Counted from the stretch's first letter, positions 1 to 14,007 are shown. The stretch is 64,000 nucleotides of DNA from Cololabis saira (GCF_033807715.1 NC_084601.1:20106129-20170128); one strand, 5' to 3'. A program made the numbers and translations. The notes: generated from the letters alone by a model not told the origin.

Positions 1-41
1 GTGTATGTCTATGTGTGTGTGTGTGTGTATGTATATGATCA

Positions 42-88
<47 letters not shown>

Positions 89-120
89 GTGTGTGTGCAT
101 GTGACTAAATGACTATATGT

Positions 121-152
<32 letters not shown>
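1..152. repeat. (GT)n-rich microsatellite block
   Basis: Imperfect GT/TG dinucleotide runs interrupted by short ATG- or CATG-containing stretches. No coding signal. The apparent Val-Cys or Thr-His reading frames here are translations of the repeat. Confidence 0.95.
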
Positions 153-156
<4 letters not shown>

Positions 157-189
157 AACCAAACAAAGCTCCACCTGAAGTGTATCTAT

Positions 190-715
190 AGTGGGGGAGG
201 GGGGGGAGCGACCCCGCCACCCGCGAGACCAGAGGCCGACAAGGAAGAGCCCAGAACCCAGGCCACCGGCAAACCCCACAGAGGGGAGAAGTAGGAGGGA
301 GGCAACCCACCGCCTGCGAGGCCCCCCCCCCGCCCGGCGGCGGCCGAGGGGGCCCGCGGGCGGGGCCCCCACGGCGCGGAAAGAAGCAGCCAGGGATCCC
401 GCGGCGGCGGACCGCGACCCAGGCAATCCCCGGTCACCCGGTCCGGGCCGGACACGCGGCCAGGAGGCCCTCACCCTTCAGGCCAACGACCCCCACCCGG
501 CAGGGGGCCAGCCTGCCCGGAGAGGCAGAGCCGCCCCGGCCGCCGACGCGGGCAGGCGCACCCGTCCCCCACGAAAGTGGCCCTCCAAGACCAGAGGGGC
601 GCCCCGCCGTAGAGGCAGCGGGGGGGACCGGAGATGGGCCCGGAGAGAGGGAACCCCCCAACAAGGCGACACCCGCGCAGGCCCGACAACGGAGGGCCCC
701 AGACCCAGGCATCCC
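190..715. repeat. GC-rich block, possible retroelement fragment
   Basis: About 525 bp of very GC-rich, purine/pyrimidine-skewed sequence bounded on the left by the GT array and on the right by CATT/CATC units and then a (TAA)n tail. It is open in several frames on both strands, which is expected from the base composition (few A/T-rich stop codons). The conceptual products are Pro/Arg/Gly-rich with no domain I recognise. A GC-rich body ending in a (TAA)n tail would fit the 3' part of a non-LTR retroposon, but I cannot name the family. It is compositionally unlike the surrounding AT-rich DNA. Confidence 0.45.
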
Positions 716-744
716 ATTCATTCATCCATTCACCTATCCGATAC

Positions 745-812
745 CTATACTAATAATAATATAATATACTATACATAATAATAATAATAATAATAATAAT
801 ACTAATAATATG
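745..812. repeat. (TAA)n microsatellite tail
   Basis: TAA/ATA trinucleotide run directly after the GC-rich block. It may be the 3' tail of the same inserted element. Confidence 0.8.
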
Positions 813-815
813 ATG

Positions 816-2634
816 ATTCTTTTCAAGGATCTGAGGTCTAACTGTATGAAAAGTTTATGTTTCTAACAGAATTTCCATTTCCTGTTGTAATCTGCTTAAA
901 TTTGACAATTTCAACAGATTTCCCTCCCCGGGTTAGTAAGAGGCCAGCATGACTTCTTCCTCTTAAATCGAGATATTGTTCCCATAAGGAAGTATCATTT
1001 ACAATCAGCACAGGTATATAATGTTGAATAGTTCACAGGCTTCTGGCTCTTTTCCTGAAAGCGTTTGACCATTCTGCCATCACTTGTTCTTCTATTGTTA
1101 AAGAACTTGGACTGCTGATCTTTATATGACATTTCACAACCTCCAGAAGTTTTACAGATATTCATCCCTGCACAGTTGATAAAGTTATTTTCTTTTTATC
1201 AATAAATTAAGTTTTTTAACAGTCTTATGTCTAGTTTTAGAGCACTTTAGGGTAAACTTTTTAAGGTGACTAAAAGATGAGTGCAACTATTACTTCCAAT
1301 AGCTGCTTCTGACTTTTGCAGCAGAGCCGTTCTCATTACTCTGAATAACTTCACCAAGTCACTGGCTCATTCGGCTGTTGCATGCTGAAGGATCAGCCAA
1401 TGCCCCCTTCTGTTCTCTATTTACATCAAACGTCTGTCATTGTGAGGGAGCGAGCTGAAAAATCACAGCAGCACAGAGGATTTAGAAAAAGATTCTTTCA
1501 CATATATTTGCAAAAAATTCAAAAAGTAACAAAAATGAAGTTTTGGACTCATAAAACAGGTCAAGAAAATCACATTTTAACAAAACCAACCATGGGAAAA
1601 TGAAGCACAAACTGACCCTCCCTAACTAACACATGAAGGAGATACTCTAACCCTAACCCATTTTGACACAAAAGGTGGAAACAGAATATTTACTTGACAC
1701 ATTACAACAAAACTATACTTATCAATACAGTACTAAACAGTAACCCATGGGGAAATTAATCTAAACAACCTAACTCCACAAATAAAGGAAAAAACACAAA
1801 ACAAGCCAAAGATGAAACCAAAACTTTTCCTAAACCCTTATCTACAAATATAATGGATTAGTCCAATTAGGCCTCAGCCCCATTTGAATAGATTTGTAGC
1901 AGCTGGGATTCTTTTCAACAGACCTGGCAACTTCCCCTTCACCACAGCCTCTTCGGAACTGGCAACTCAAAGAAAGATGTGTTACTTAAAGAATAACCAA
2001 ATCAACAAGGTGACCAAATGAATAAGTCAACTAAATGTGTGCACCCAATCAGTTAACTATTGCCAAAACTTGGTAATAAAAAAACAGAAATGTACAAAGT
2101 AGTTAAGTGTATACCTACAGTATTTGTGAATTTAATGAAACCAAAAAAATGTTACCAGACTGTGTTTGGTGTGCGTGTGTTGGCGCTTATTTAGCCATCA
2201 CAGTCATGTTTATGCAGATGACACTCCAAAATTCTGGGTTTTTTCCTGTTGGCTCAGATCTTAGAAGGGTTTCAAATACTATCACAGACAGTGAGGGGCT
2301 GTGGAGTAATATTTGATTCTGAACCCAGTTTTGATCTTCAAATCAAACAGATTTTTATTCCTAGTTTAAGGTCTGAAATTTAAAAAAAATCAATTGTTGC
2401 TGGTTCAAAACCCTGCAGCTCGACCATTACTGAGACAAAAGATTGTGGGAAATCTGTTTGCCTCTATGCTCTACCAGACTACATCTGTCCATCTATCTTC
2501 TGTTTCAGGGTCATGGGTTTCCATCGCAGTTTTGGTTGACAGGAAGAGGTTCATTGTGGGCCGGTCACTAGCAGTCGTCGCAGAGCACCTGCTTGATACA
2601 GATATTTTTCAGTGCCCATCTCCAGAGCCTTGAA

Positions 2635-2636
<2 letters not shown>
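816..2636. other. AT-rich intergenic DNA, no gene seen
   Basis: Unique-looking AT-rich sequence with only short open frames. I see no coding-exon signature, RNA gene or recognisable element. Confidence 0.6.
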
Positions 2637-2714
<78 letters not shown>

Positions 2715-2723
2715 GTGTGTGTT
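2637..2723. repeat. (GT)n microsatellite
   Basis: About 43 GT units with one C interruption near the right end. Confidence 0.97.
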
Positions 2724-3187
2724 TTTCAAGCTGGTTTGCATCTTCCAAAATGAAGATCCACTAAAAGTGAGTTCCCTGTTAGTTATTTCCAGGCCAGTTT
2801 TACATGAAGGGAAATTTGTTTTTTTCTGTTTCTATTTTATTATTTTATAAAACTCTTTGCCCACTGAACGCGGGCACAGTACTGTAGGTGTCACCTGCAA
2901 ATCCCTCCTGAAAACCTTTCTCTTTTTGATAGCCGTTGGAAATGTGCAGTATGATAGACCCACAACAGAATACTTCTAAAATCTCTTCTGTTGCTGTAGT
3001 CTTGTCAACATCTGACCTGAACCCCCTTGTTCTTTCTTCCAAACTACTTTATTTTATTTATATTTTACTTATCTTACTCTGCACTTTATCTATATGGACC
3101 AGCACCTGCAATGAAGCACCTGTAAATTTGTTGTGTATGAACAATGACAACAAAGAATCTTGAATCTTTGTTACAAAAAGGGCTTCC

Positions 3188-3325
3188 CATTCATTCATTC
3201 ATTCATTCATTCATTCATTCATTCATTCATTCATTCATTCATTCATTCATTCATTCATTCATCCATCCATCCATCCATCCATCCATCCATCCATCCATCC
3301 ATCCATCCATCCATCCATCCATCCA
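3188..3325. repeat. Compound (CATT)n-(CATC)n microsatellite
   Basis: About 18 CATT units change abruptly to about 16 CATC units. A short CCGGACAGGTC-containing stretch follows, which resembles the repeat associated with another CATC run at 17132-17255. Confidence 0.95.
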
Positions 3326-3334
3326 CACCCGGAC

Positions 3335-3810
3335 AGGTCGTCTCGTCAGTCCATTGCATGGCCACATGACATCCAGAAATCTTTTTCTTTGGTCATCCCC
3401 TCTTTCTACTGCCAAGAAGCTCCATCTCCAGCATCCTTTTACCAATATACTCATCCTCATGTGTCCATACAATCTCAGTCCATCTCCCTTTACACTATCT
3501 TGAAAGCTTCTGTCCCTGTCTGATCCTCTGATGAGGTCACTCTTAAGCATTTCCATCCTCATCACTGCCGCAGAAACATCTTCAGCTCTGCCACCTCCAG
3601 GTCTGCTTGCTGTTTCTCAGTCAGTGCTGTCGTCTCCAAACCACAGAGGATGACTGGTCTCAATACAGTCTTGTGATTCTTTCTCTTTACTTTCACTGCT
3701 ACTCTCTACTGACTCCAGACCCTTTCCTCCAGCCAACTTCAAGCCCCCTGTACTCTCGGCGGCACCTCTTTCCCATATTCAGCAGTGCCCTGGCACAGCT
3801 GGGTATTTAA
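3335..3810 (-). pseudogene. Decayed LINE reverse transcriptase, C-terminal part
   Basis: Read on the minus strand, this segment encodes the C-terminal portion of a LINE-type reverse transcriptase. Recognisable pieces in order are [13 protein letters not shown] and then LEVAELKM (around 3640-3570), [12 protein letters not shown] (just after), and LRLYGHM followed by RKRFLDVMW (about 3480-3370). This order, with the L-x-W/Y-GH motif, matches the post-catalytic tail of RTE/L2-like fish LINEs. Frame changes and stops interrupt it, so it is a fossil. Subfamily assignment is uncertain. Confidence 0.6.
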
Positions 3811-4019
3811 TCTCCTGCACCTTTCCACCTCTACCCCTCACATCCTCACGATCTGCCTCCCTCCCTCTCATTTACACACATTTTTCTCCGCCTCTCCCGG
3901 TTTTCTTCCACCTGCTCTCTACTCTCACAGCAGATCACAGCATGATCAGTTGGAGATTCCTGTCTGATCTCGCCTGCTGTATGTCCACTCTAATATTCTC
4001 TCACTCCAGACGTCATCTT

Positions 4020-7000
4020 GTCACCACATTTCCTGCCTTGGCACTTATTAATATTAATATTGTTATTGTCGTGGGATGAAAAGGAAAAAGCGCCAGGCTG
4101 AAAAAAATCATTCTGACTTGTCTCCTGACACAAGCTGAAATACATCACGATGAGGCCATTTCATTTCAGCTGAAATGCTTATTAGACTTTTCTTTTTTTT
4201 TTTACACTTCACAGTTTATTTATGAGTTCATTAATAGCTGTTTGATGCTATTTGAAAATGCCGATTGGAACGTATCTTTTCCATGACACTTTATGGAATA
4301 AAGTTTGTAGAAATATGACCAAATTTGTAAGATACTAGCTTTATAGAGTACTTTGTTTTTTACACAACCGCTCCACAAGTGTTCACAGTTTCACAGCATT
4401 TTCTTTTTTTATTACCTTCATCTAACCTCAGACATTTACCAAACTGAGCCCCCGTCTGTGGCATCAAAGTCCTGCACTTTGCAAATATGTAAATACGGCA
4501 TTTTTCTGTGTCCCATGTGGTCATTTTTACATACGGGAATGTCACCTCTTGACATTGCCGTTGCTCAGGCAAAGCAGACACATGGTTTCCATTCTCTTCA
4601 ATGCAAAATGCAACATTCCAGATGCGAGGTGAAATACTTCAGTCAAGGATAACTTCAAGCATGCACACTGTGAGCTTGTGGGGAAGAATATTCATGAAGC
4701 AGAGATTCAGATTTTCTGGCAATGCCTTTCTCCCAATACATCAATCAACAGCAGGAAATGTACTTTCATCAGCTTTTAAAGAAATGTCAAAACACAAACA
4801 GCGATTGCGAGCCCTGGTCCCCCTCACTGGTGGCATATCAAAGATGAAACTCACAAACATCCTAAACATGACAAACAATATAATCGCTCACGATAACCCA
4901 CAGCAAAATAGGAGATAAATAATCCGATGGTGACATCAACAGAACGGTAATTTAGCCCACACGCACAGCCATAAGTCTTGCGGCTCAGCCTGCAGTCCCC
5001 AGAGTCCGTTCCCCCCTCTGGTCACTACAAGGCATTTCCTCTTTTTCCTCTCCTCTCACTTCATCTCCACCTCCCACGAAACCAGTTTATTTAGTGCACG
5101 CTCATTTACATCCGTCAAACTGCCACTCACAGGCAGACACACACGGCGTCATTGTTGCTGCATGTGCCAATTTTTCAAGGTTCGGAGCATTCAGTTCCCA
5201 TCACTTGACACTTTGAGTCGCTCAGGTTTCAGTGCTCAAACAGAAAAGAAAACTGTCTCTTCTCTCTTAGTCTCTGGCTTACTCTGACAATAGGTGTTGC
5301 ATACTAATGTGGAGAGTGTCTCAGGGGGGCGAGATGAGGAAGTCCTCTCCCATTACTCAGTGCCCACCAGCTGGGCAGGGGCAAGGGCTACAGCAGCCAG
5401 ACAGATGGTACTGTCACCCTCTGCTCACATAGTCACAAACACACACACACACACACACAGACAATGGTGTAACAGTGAGGAGGAAGTCATTAAATGGGAA
5501 AACCACAGATTCCTTATTGAACAGGCGAAGAGGAGAGGTGGGGGGAGATTTTAAAGGGAGGGAGGTTTTATCCCAAACTCAGTTCTGCTGAGGCAATCTG
5601 TCATGGTTGAAGTAATTGCCCTTGTCTTGCCTGTATGAAGTGATCTGTCATCGGCCACTGCATTTCTGCTTTAAGAATTGCTCTGACACACACACACACA
5701 CACAAATAGAGAGAGATTCAGAACGCCGTGACCGTCCTGAATGCTTCACCTAAGGCACAGGCAGCTTTGACATCTTGAATAAAGTGCCCTTTGAAAAATT
5801 TCAGCAGAGGGAAAACACACACACACACACACATACACACAAGAGGATGCACGAGAAGTCTCCGCTCTTCACCCCCATAATTCAAAATCGGTCTCCGTGC
5901 AGAAAAAAGCAGTGCCGCTGTGCGAAGTGGGTGATTGTGGCTCTGTTTCATCAGTAAGGGCGGAGTGTGCTCGGGTCTCACTGGGTCAACATCTTCTGCT
6001 CTTACACTGTAGCTTATTTGACTTGGTCCAAAAACTGTGTTGAATGAGAAAACAAAAGGGGGAGGAGAGCTATAATTGCTCTTTAACGACTGCTGTAGGA
6101 CTAATATTTGGCCGACTGGTGAATAGGGGCATTAGTCACGTTGATTAAGAGTCATTACTGGAATGTCTGCTGTTGAGGTGGGTTGAAAGGATGCACTCGT
6201 TAGATCAATCTTGGGCCTCCGTCCGCTGTCATTCTCGCGTAAATGTGCAGAAATGAAAGTATGTTCAGCTCTACTATGGTAGGTGGTGATATATCACTTT
6301 CAGCTTGTTGGTATTGGCCTGTTTGCAGGTGATGTCACAGATCAAAACATCTGACAAGCTTATTTAAACCGGTACCAAGTCAAGTGATGAATTCTCTGTT
6401 GTCAGCGGCTTCCTTTTACTCAGCGCATCTGCTTCCCCTGCTCTTCGTGACTCAAAGCCCTGGACCGCTTTCAATCCGTTCAACCACGTTAACCACATTA
6501 TCTGGGTATGTTAATCTGGCTAAGAGAAGCTCAAATTGGTTTTTCGTTGGACTGATGCAATGATTTTACCTCTTTCTGAAGTGTAAATCCAACTGAATAA
6601 CAACAATTGGGTCAATTTTCATTTCTGCTCGCTGTTGTTGGTGTGTGCTACATGTGCCAGATCGACTGAGGCAATCGTGCAACCCACACTCAGCACACTG
6701 TTGCTCGTATGTGCAACACGAGCTTATAGATATCTGGTGGATATGCCTTTGGCCACCGCATTGACCATTTTCAAATTTGCATATTCTACCTGTTGGTGTG
6801 GACAGTTACACAAATAATATATGCACAAAAAATATATAGCCGGAGGGTTGGTTGCTTCTGGAAAAGTTTGATGCATACAACGAGAGGCAAGAATGAAAAA
6901 AGAAAACATTTCCGCCTCAGAACCAGCTCCAGATTCCCTGCAGAATCAGAACCACGAGGCCTTAAACTGATCAACTCCATTATGAAAGCTGGCAGCTGCA

Positions 7001-8140
7001 AACGAACATAGAGTAAGACTGAAGGCGGGAGAGAAGTCATTTATTTTGTACAGTGGAAGTGACAGACATGAACGAGAGTGTGGATCCGTTGTGTTTTGAG
7101 CTGAACCTGAAATACGGCCGTAACCTGCAACGGTGTTGGATTACTGAGCCGCTGGAAAGCCTCTTTTTGGATGATGAGGCAGTAAAACGGAAGTGTTGAG
7201 GCGTAAAAACCTGTGGAGGCGTGCTTGTTTTCTCATTAAAACTCATCGTCGGGGACCTGATTAAATAAAGTTAAATGGATGAGCAGAATTGATCATGGCA
7301 TTGATATAGATAAAATCTTATTTATTCTCATTTTGCATGGCGTATCCCATAATCCACTGGCCCACTGCCATGGAAGCCAGACCCAGCGGTAAACTAGCAG
7401 GTGTTTGTTTTCCAAAACTGGCCAAAAAACTGAACCGTGGTTCCTTCAGTGGTGGCAGACAAGTGACCATGTTTTTGATGAAGGGATTTTGACAAATTAG
7501 CAATAAAAGACCAATAATCACATGTAAACCGTGCATTTTTTTATGGTTTTCCCTTCAGCACCTCACTAAAAAGCCCTTTGTAAACTACCTTTTATCCGTC
7601 AGTGTTTTTTTTCCTCGAGACTAACGTGACTGTGTTAAATGTATACTGTTATTTGGTGGAAATACAGCTTAGGCGCACCGCATCAGCTGATCCTTTCATC
7701 GCATACGCAGAAAACGTTGCCAAGACGTTTTATTCCAAAGGTAAGCAGGTTGATGTTGGGGATGCAAACATTTCTGAGACTTTAACACTCATCAAGATGC
7801 AGTCAGAGCCAAAGAAAGGGAGGTTGTGCTCTAGTGTCTCTGCAGGAATCAACAAATGTGGAAGGTGTGAATTCTGAGGTCAGTTGCTCAAGGAGGACTG
7901 AAGCATTTTCTTAGTTTTAATCCACTGCTGCATTTGCAGTTTAAACAAATAGTTGAGCATTCTGGGAGAGCATGCTTATTTGCTCTCTTGCCAAATATCA
8001 ATAAAATGTATAGTTTAATCTATATTGAACCTGCAGTGGTGCTTTATCTGGAAATAATGAACTGCATTTCCTATCATTTCTATGGTCTTGCACCTTCTTA
8101 TACAGTATCTCAGGTCTTTTAAATGTTCATAGACCTTCTT
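4020..8140. other. Intergenic DNA with short (CA)n runs, no gene seen
   Basis: About 4 kb of apparently unique sequence. Short CA arrays lie at 5438-5459, 5689-5704 and 5815-5842. No open frame here has homeobox, mitochondrial-gene or other familiar coding features. Confidence 0.6.
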
Positions 8141-8144
8141 CAGG

Positions 8145-8440
8145 TCAGCTGACCAACTCCACTTAATAGTTCCTCCTCCAGCTAAAGAGCAGGGGTGACT
8201 GGGCCTTTGCAGGAACTGGTCCCAAACCCTGGAACAGGCTGCCGCTGCACATACGCATTTTAAATCTCATTTTAAATCTCATAATTTTTACTCACTAGCA
8301 TTTAGCTTGCCATGATTGTTTTATTATATTCATGCATTTTATGTTTTACGTTGTCCTGTTTTGTTTTTGTTTTCCTTCCGCTTGTCAGCACTTTGGTCAG
8401 CTGTTGTTGTTTTTAAAGTGCTTAATAAATTAACTCGAAA
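8145..8440 (+). repeat. LINE 3' end (L2/Rex1-like)
   Basis: The plus strand carries the phrase PKPWNRLPLHIR, a decayed form of the W-N-x-L-P-x-x-I-R motif near the end of fish LINE ORF2. An AT-rich 3' region follows, ending in a 'TTTAAAGTGCTTAATAAATTAA' type tail, as in L2-like LINEs. 5'-truncated insertion. Confidence 0.6.
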
Positions 8441-11400
8441 TCATCACAAGGGCTGTAATTAAGTGTTGGCAATGTTATAACCCCTTTAAAAAAGGTTTAC
8501 CCTAACATGACTGAAAAAGGATCATGCAGAAAAGTACTGCATTAATGCAACAGCCAATATAACAGCTTTGCTGTACATGATCTATTTGTAGTTTAAATAT
8601 ATTCAGATTCAGACCTTTTTTTCAGTCAATTTTAGAAGTTCGTGAGTTGCCCACATATGGACAGGTGTTATAGTGTCCATCCCGTATACATAGGCTAAAA
8701 CTGCAAATGCACCCCCACGTGCAAATACAGAAACTCCCCACCTCCGCCGGCACCTCCTCACATGTCCGCTCGCACAAACAGACGGTTAAATAGACATCCA
8801 GTCTGTCATATTTGCAACTGGTAAACACGCACCGAGAGGCTGTTAAAGCCGGCAAGCTGAGCAAACCAGAGACGGTGTTGTGCTTAATGAACTGGGCTGC
8901 CTCCCAGCGCAACGTCTCATCATCACTTGGACTAAAACAAACCACTCAGCTGCTAATTGGCTGAGCTGCGTGGAGTCCCCGTGAGGAATGCAGCTCTCCC
9001 CACCTCCACGGTTGCTTCTCAGAGTCCTGCAGACAGTCGCAGCGCAGCCCCTCTGTGACTCTCCACAGATACGTGACAGCTCGGCCTCGTGACGGGCTTC
9101 GCCGTCCACACAGTCCTCACAGTCCTCACAGTCCCCCTGTTGTTTTAGCCTCCCTTTTATTCTGTTGGCTTTTACTGGTTGGGCTTCAAAACTCTCACCA
9201 CACTTCCCGTGGTGCACTTGTTAGTCCCGTCATTCCAGCTGTTTTGACAGCAACGTAACAGCTAATCAGCTAAGTGTGCTTCTCCTTTATTGGTTCAGGC
9301 GTGGGGCTCTTCGGCACGGACGCTGGTTATTGTACGACTCCTCGTCTCCCCGTGAATTTGAACAAAGACATAAAACCCCTTTCCTCCCGTGCGTTTGCTA
9401 GTTCTGCTCCACGAAGCCCCGGCAGACGCCAGGTGTTGAGATTAGCATAAGCACACATTCATAAACTGGCTGTAAGCTGAATCATTATTTGCAAACCAAT
9501 ATTTATTGAAATGAAATGTTGCCAATTAATCCTCGGGTCTTGTCTGTGTTAGTCCCCGTTACTCCTGCTAGCTGTAACTTTTGAGGTTTTACTCTTTTAA
9601 ATTGTTTACAAAACATGCATCCACGTTGGCAGGTTTAATTCAATGATTTATAGATGATATATATTACAAAAATAAATTCATGTCCGATATAAACTTTGAA
9701 CTATTGTGTTATCTGTTGCCTTAGCAGCTTTATATTATTATTGTTATTATTATTATTGACACTCAAAATGATCTCAACACACATCTGTAGCAGAGCTATC
9801 ATGAGACAATTTATATTTATCCTTATATGAGCTTGAATAAAAATTGTCCCCAACGTCCATTCCTCTCCGTGTAAAGTTTTGAATGCTCGTACAGAGTTCA
9901 TCAGTCGATGGTTACGAATGTGAACGGCTGATGTTTCTGAAACGTTAGACGTTGGTTCATAACGGCATTTGGGAACAATTAAGAGCTGAAGCTGTTTGAA
10001 TTGAAGTCAGCTGGCCGCTGGAGTTATGACGAGAGTCGTTGTAATAAGAGTTATAATGAGAAGATTGGTATTTCGCCCCGTATCCCAGGAACCGTGTAGG
10101 CCATAACAACAACGTTTGTGTTTTCTCTCTGGTTCCTGCTGGCGGTTTTAAACTCGAGCCCACCCATTCAGACGGCTGCGTTTGAATTTAAAAAAAGAAA
10201 GTGAAGGCCAAACAAACTGGTCCGTGGCTCCACATCTCAGCCCTGGGCCTTCACCTTGTTATGTTTGTCAGGACTGGAAGACCTTGGTGCTGATAATCAA
10301 TACATCGTTCTCTGAAATCATCGTTTCTATACAGCTCAAATACCTTTATGTCTTGAGCGTACGAGCATGTGCGCGTTAGAGAGGCCGTGTGTAGCAGGGC
10401 GAGGCTATTAATATATTTTATTAGATTTTTTTATAGAAGTTATTGCTTTGTGCTCGGGGTCAGGCCGAGCTTGCAGCAGGGTGGAAATGCTTCAAGTAGG
10501 TGTGAGGTTTAAGAGGAAGTTGATGGAGCTTAAGAGCAGGATACCCGGCAGCATACTTGGGTCATTATTTCAGGTTAAAGTATCTGTTTGCTTTAAGGTA
10601 CCGGGTTTATTCAGGAAGTGGGACAATATTTGTGACAAGCATGGGATGGAGATACGGCCGGTGGAGTTCAATCCTGATGGTTCAAGTTGAGTTTTATCAA
10701 TATGCAAGAATTGTTGTATTTTTATGAAAAAGAAGTTGAACTCATCGTTTTGATCGTACTATCATCCCACCATCAGTGGTTCTTTACAGGCACTCAAATG
10801 TTAAGGGATGAAGTTAGAAACATGGCTGACGGAAGTTAATGTTGTGATTTAAGGGGGGAAAAAAGGCTAAACTTTTTTAATTATTGCTGAATCCAATCCA
10901 AATAAAGGGCATTTGTTTCAGATATGCACCGTCTGTGTTGAGAGTTCAGAAACTCTGAAATTCTGAGTTGTTGTCTTTGTAAAGATGGCTTTTTTTCCTG
11001 CCATCAAGGCCCTTGAAAAGCTGCAAGTCATACAGAGACCAAACTTGTTACATAAATTCAAAACGATGCACTGATTTCTGTCAAAAATGTGTTAAAATAA
11101 TTTTGACTGGTTTTGATCAGATTTATGGGTGTTGCCCAAAAAGTTCAGACTCATTCTTTTAAGATTTTTGTGGCATTCGTGGCCTTTATTGGGAAAGTAG
11201 GCAGACAGGAAACGGTTACTCAAACCTGCGCTGCCTGCACGAGCATACCTGTCAAATTATAGGTTTAAAAATAAAGGACGTTTTCCACCACCCGCTGTCC
11301 TACCAGCCCAACCGACGTCCAGTATTTCATTTTGGGTTAGGTTTACAACAAATCTAAAATATCTACCGGTCAACCATTTACAAACTACAAGTATTTGCTC

Positions 11401-13040
11401 AGAATCTGATATTGACCTTTGTTGACACGGAAATGCTGTGGACATTCCTATATATGTAATTCCTATAATGGAGCCTAAATGAAAACACAAAAGGGAATTA
11501 AAGCACATTTATTTATTTTACATACATCAGTTTATTTAGACTTACATTTTCTTCATTGAGTGAATCGTTTACATTTTCTTTTAATTTGTCATTTTCACTC
11601 ATGTGGCTCTCTGGTGCTGCTGACGGACATCGGTCCTTCCCCCGTGAGAGACACTAAAAACGCAGTTACACATCTTTCAGAATGTGTAACTGAGCCCCAT
11701 CCTGCTCCTCTTTGGGAAAGTAAATTCAGTTTCCCAATTTTAGAGATATTTACACAAGTCTTTGCTTTTTTGGAAGAAATATCTTGTTGTTACGAATTTG
11801 TTGCGGTTGTCACCACTAACCTCGTGAGAACTCCCACCCAGGCTACAGCAAGTGGTGTTTCTCGCGAGGCGTGTGATATTTCAGTTTGGACAAGCATGGG
11901 AATGCTTTTTAAAAGTTATTATATCATAAAACTGGAAATTTACAAGAAAATACTAATACAGTAGGACGGCGAGAAAGAGGGGGAAAATACAGTAGTTTTC
12001 CGTCTAAAACGAGAGGCTTGACAGGAATGTGCATGAGGGCAGAAGCACCCGCTCACTCTACTGAGCTACCCAAGGCCTGTAATGATTCATTCTTAATAAA
12101 ACTGTGAAGACGACCAGTTCTTTTAACGTGCACAATATTTAGTGACATTTTGGCCGTTGGGGGACGCTACAATTTACTCCTGTCAACATCTAGAGAACCA
12201 CTTAAGCTAAAAGTATGAATTGTGTTATGCCTATACAAGCATTAAATTGATAACAAGATCTAATGTGCCAACTAGATAATTTTTAAAAATCAATCAAATT
12301 TCCACCAATCGAAGGCCAGTAATTATATAAATTGTGAAAGATGAAACATTTGTAGACTCGTTCATAGTGGTTTTTCAAAAGAATGTACCAAATTTTAACC
12401 TAGCTGGCCAGTAGGGGGGGCTATGATAGAGAAATATTTGTGTTTTGCCTTATATCTAGAGAAACACGTGATCTCCATGTTGACCTCCATGTGAAAATGG
12501 CCAAACATGCAGTGAACATGTTTCCAGCCTTGTTTAGGTCTCCGTAGCTGGATTTCACAACTGTGACTCCACATGTGAACGTTTTGTGCCACATCAGGTA
12601 AAACTATTTGAAGCGATACAACTTTGCTTGGTTAGGGGCGTGGACTTTTGATTGGCAGCCGACACAGCCAATGGCTAGTTGTCATCACTTATGCTACTTT
12701 GCCGTTAGCGCTGTATTAACCTCTGAGGTGTATCTAACCATCCATATTTTAAAGAGAATGTGTAATATGTGTGCAGACAAGGAAAAAAAAAAAAAAAAAA
12801 AGAGAATGTGTTTTGTCGTTCTGTCGGTCCTCATCATGGACCACCGTGGCCGGCTGTGGGTTGTGTTGGAGGGGTCTGAGGAGGCAGCCTGTGCTAACTG
12901 ATCATCGGCTAAATGCAGTGGTTATTTCTGATTTTGCCACTGACGTACGAACAGTACTTTTTGGTCCAGTTGAAACAGCAAAACACCCACCACTTACAGC
13001 GTTTGGTACCTGAGGACCAGGACTGACAGACGATCTCTGA
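8441..13040. other. Intergenic DNA, no gene seen
   Basis: No recognised gene. A moderately CpG-rich stretch lies at about 8690-9440, and a short (ATT)n run at 9735-9758. A poly-A run lies at 12783-12801. The 80-codon frame at 10448-10690 matches nothing I recognise. Confidence 0.5.
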
Positions 13041-13479
13041 AACCCCTTTTCCACCAAACCGATTCCAGGGCTGGTTCTGGGCCAGTGCTGAGTTTAGAAC
13101 CGGTATTTCTGTTCCCACTAACAAAGAACTGGCTCCGGGCCAGAAAAAAAACATTCCAAGGTAGCACCAACTCTTTGCTGGTCAAGAGGAAAGAACCGCT
13201 CACGTAAGTGGAGGGGCGGAGTTATTAAGACCAACGGCAATAGCAAGACTGCGAGACGGAGACATTTTAAAATAAGCGACAAATTAATCTAGATGCAGCA
13301 AAGCAGCAGTGGTTTGTGGAGGAGACAACCTGTCTTTTAGTGACATGGTCCACGGACGGTGCTACAGGGCCGGTTCTAGAAAATGATGACTAGGGGTGCA
13401 TCTCAGATCAGAGGGGGTGCACATGCCTGGCACGTTATTCAACACTAAATTATGCATTTTCCCATAATTTCAAGCGGAA

Positions 13480-13860
13480 TGATACTAGCAAAGCAAGAAT
13501 ATTTAAAGTGTATTTCAAATGCTTTATTGCAGCAATATTGCTGCAGAACAAAGAAAATGCTATATTTAGTCTGGCTACCTCACCCATCAGACAATCTAGC
13601 AACAGATGTTTCTTACCCTGAGAATAAAACATAGAAATTCAAACTAATTTTATCTATACAGCTCAAAACCATCACTAAACATGACCGTCATTTTTAGTGG
13701 AATGAAACCAGTCAAACAATAATATTTAAAGTGTCTTTCAAGTGCATTTTTGCAGCAATATCGCTGCAGAACAAAGAAAATGCTACATTTAGTCTGGGCT
13801 ACCTCACCCATCAGACAATCTAGCAACAGAAAATAAAACATAGAAAAATAAATAACAAAA
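13480..13860. repeat. Imperfect tandem duplication inside the hAT element
   Basis: A unit of roughly 150 bp occurs twice (about 13480-13632 and 13710-13850). Both copies contain the phrases GCAGCAATAT-GCTGCAGAAC, AAAGAAAATGCTA and ACCTCACCCATCAGACAATC. The copies differ by several substitutions and small indels. Confidence 0.85.
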
Positions 13861-14007
13861 ATAAATATAACCATAAATATAAACTTGCTTGCGTCGTTGC
13901 TTGAACCACTTCCGAATATCCATCGTTACTTTGTGTTAACGGTGCAGCAGAGAGCAGCGTCTTGCTGGTGCAGGTAACTGCGCGCTGGACGCAGAGTGAC
14001 GTACACT

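Noticed and set aside
191..778. 195-codon plus-strand frame in the GC-rich block, with overlapping minus-strand frames
   Set aside because: Open in several frames at once because of GC content, no domain or splice context, and it runs into a microsatellite.
3188..3325. CATT/CATC direct-repeat array as a possible CRISPR or regulatory array
   Set aside because: Simple tetranucleotide microsatellite with no spacers, in a vertebrate genome.
10448..10690. 80-codon frame with Lys/Arg-rich N-terminus, considered as a retroelement remnant
   Set aside because: The resemblance to retroelement-associated proteins was too weak to support.
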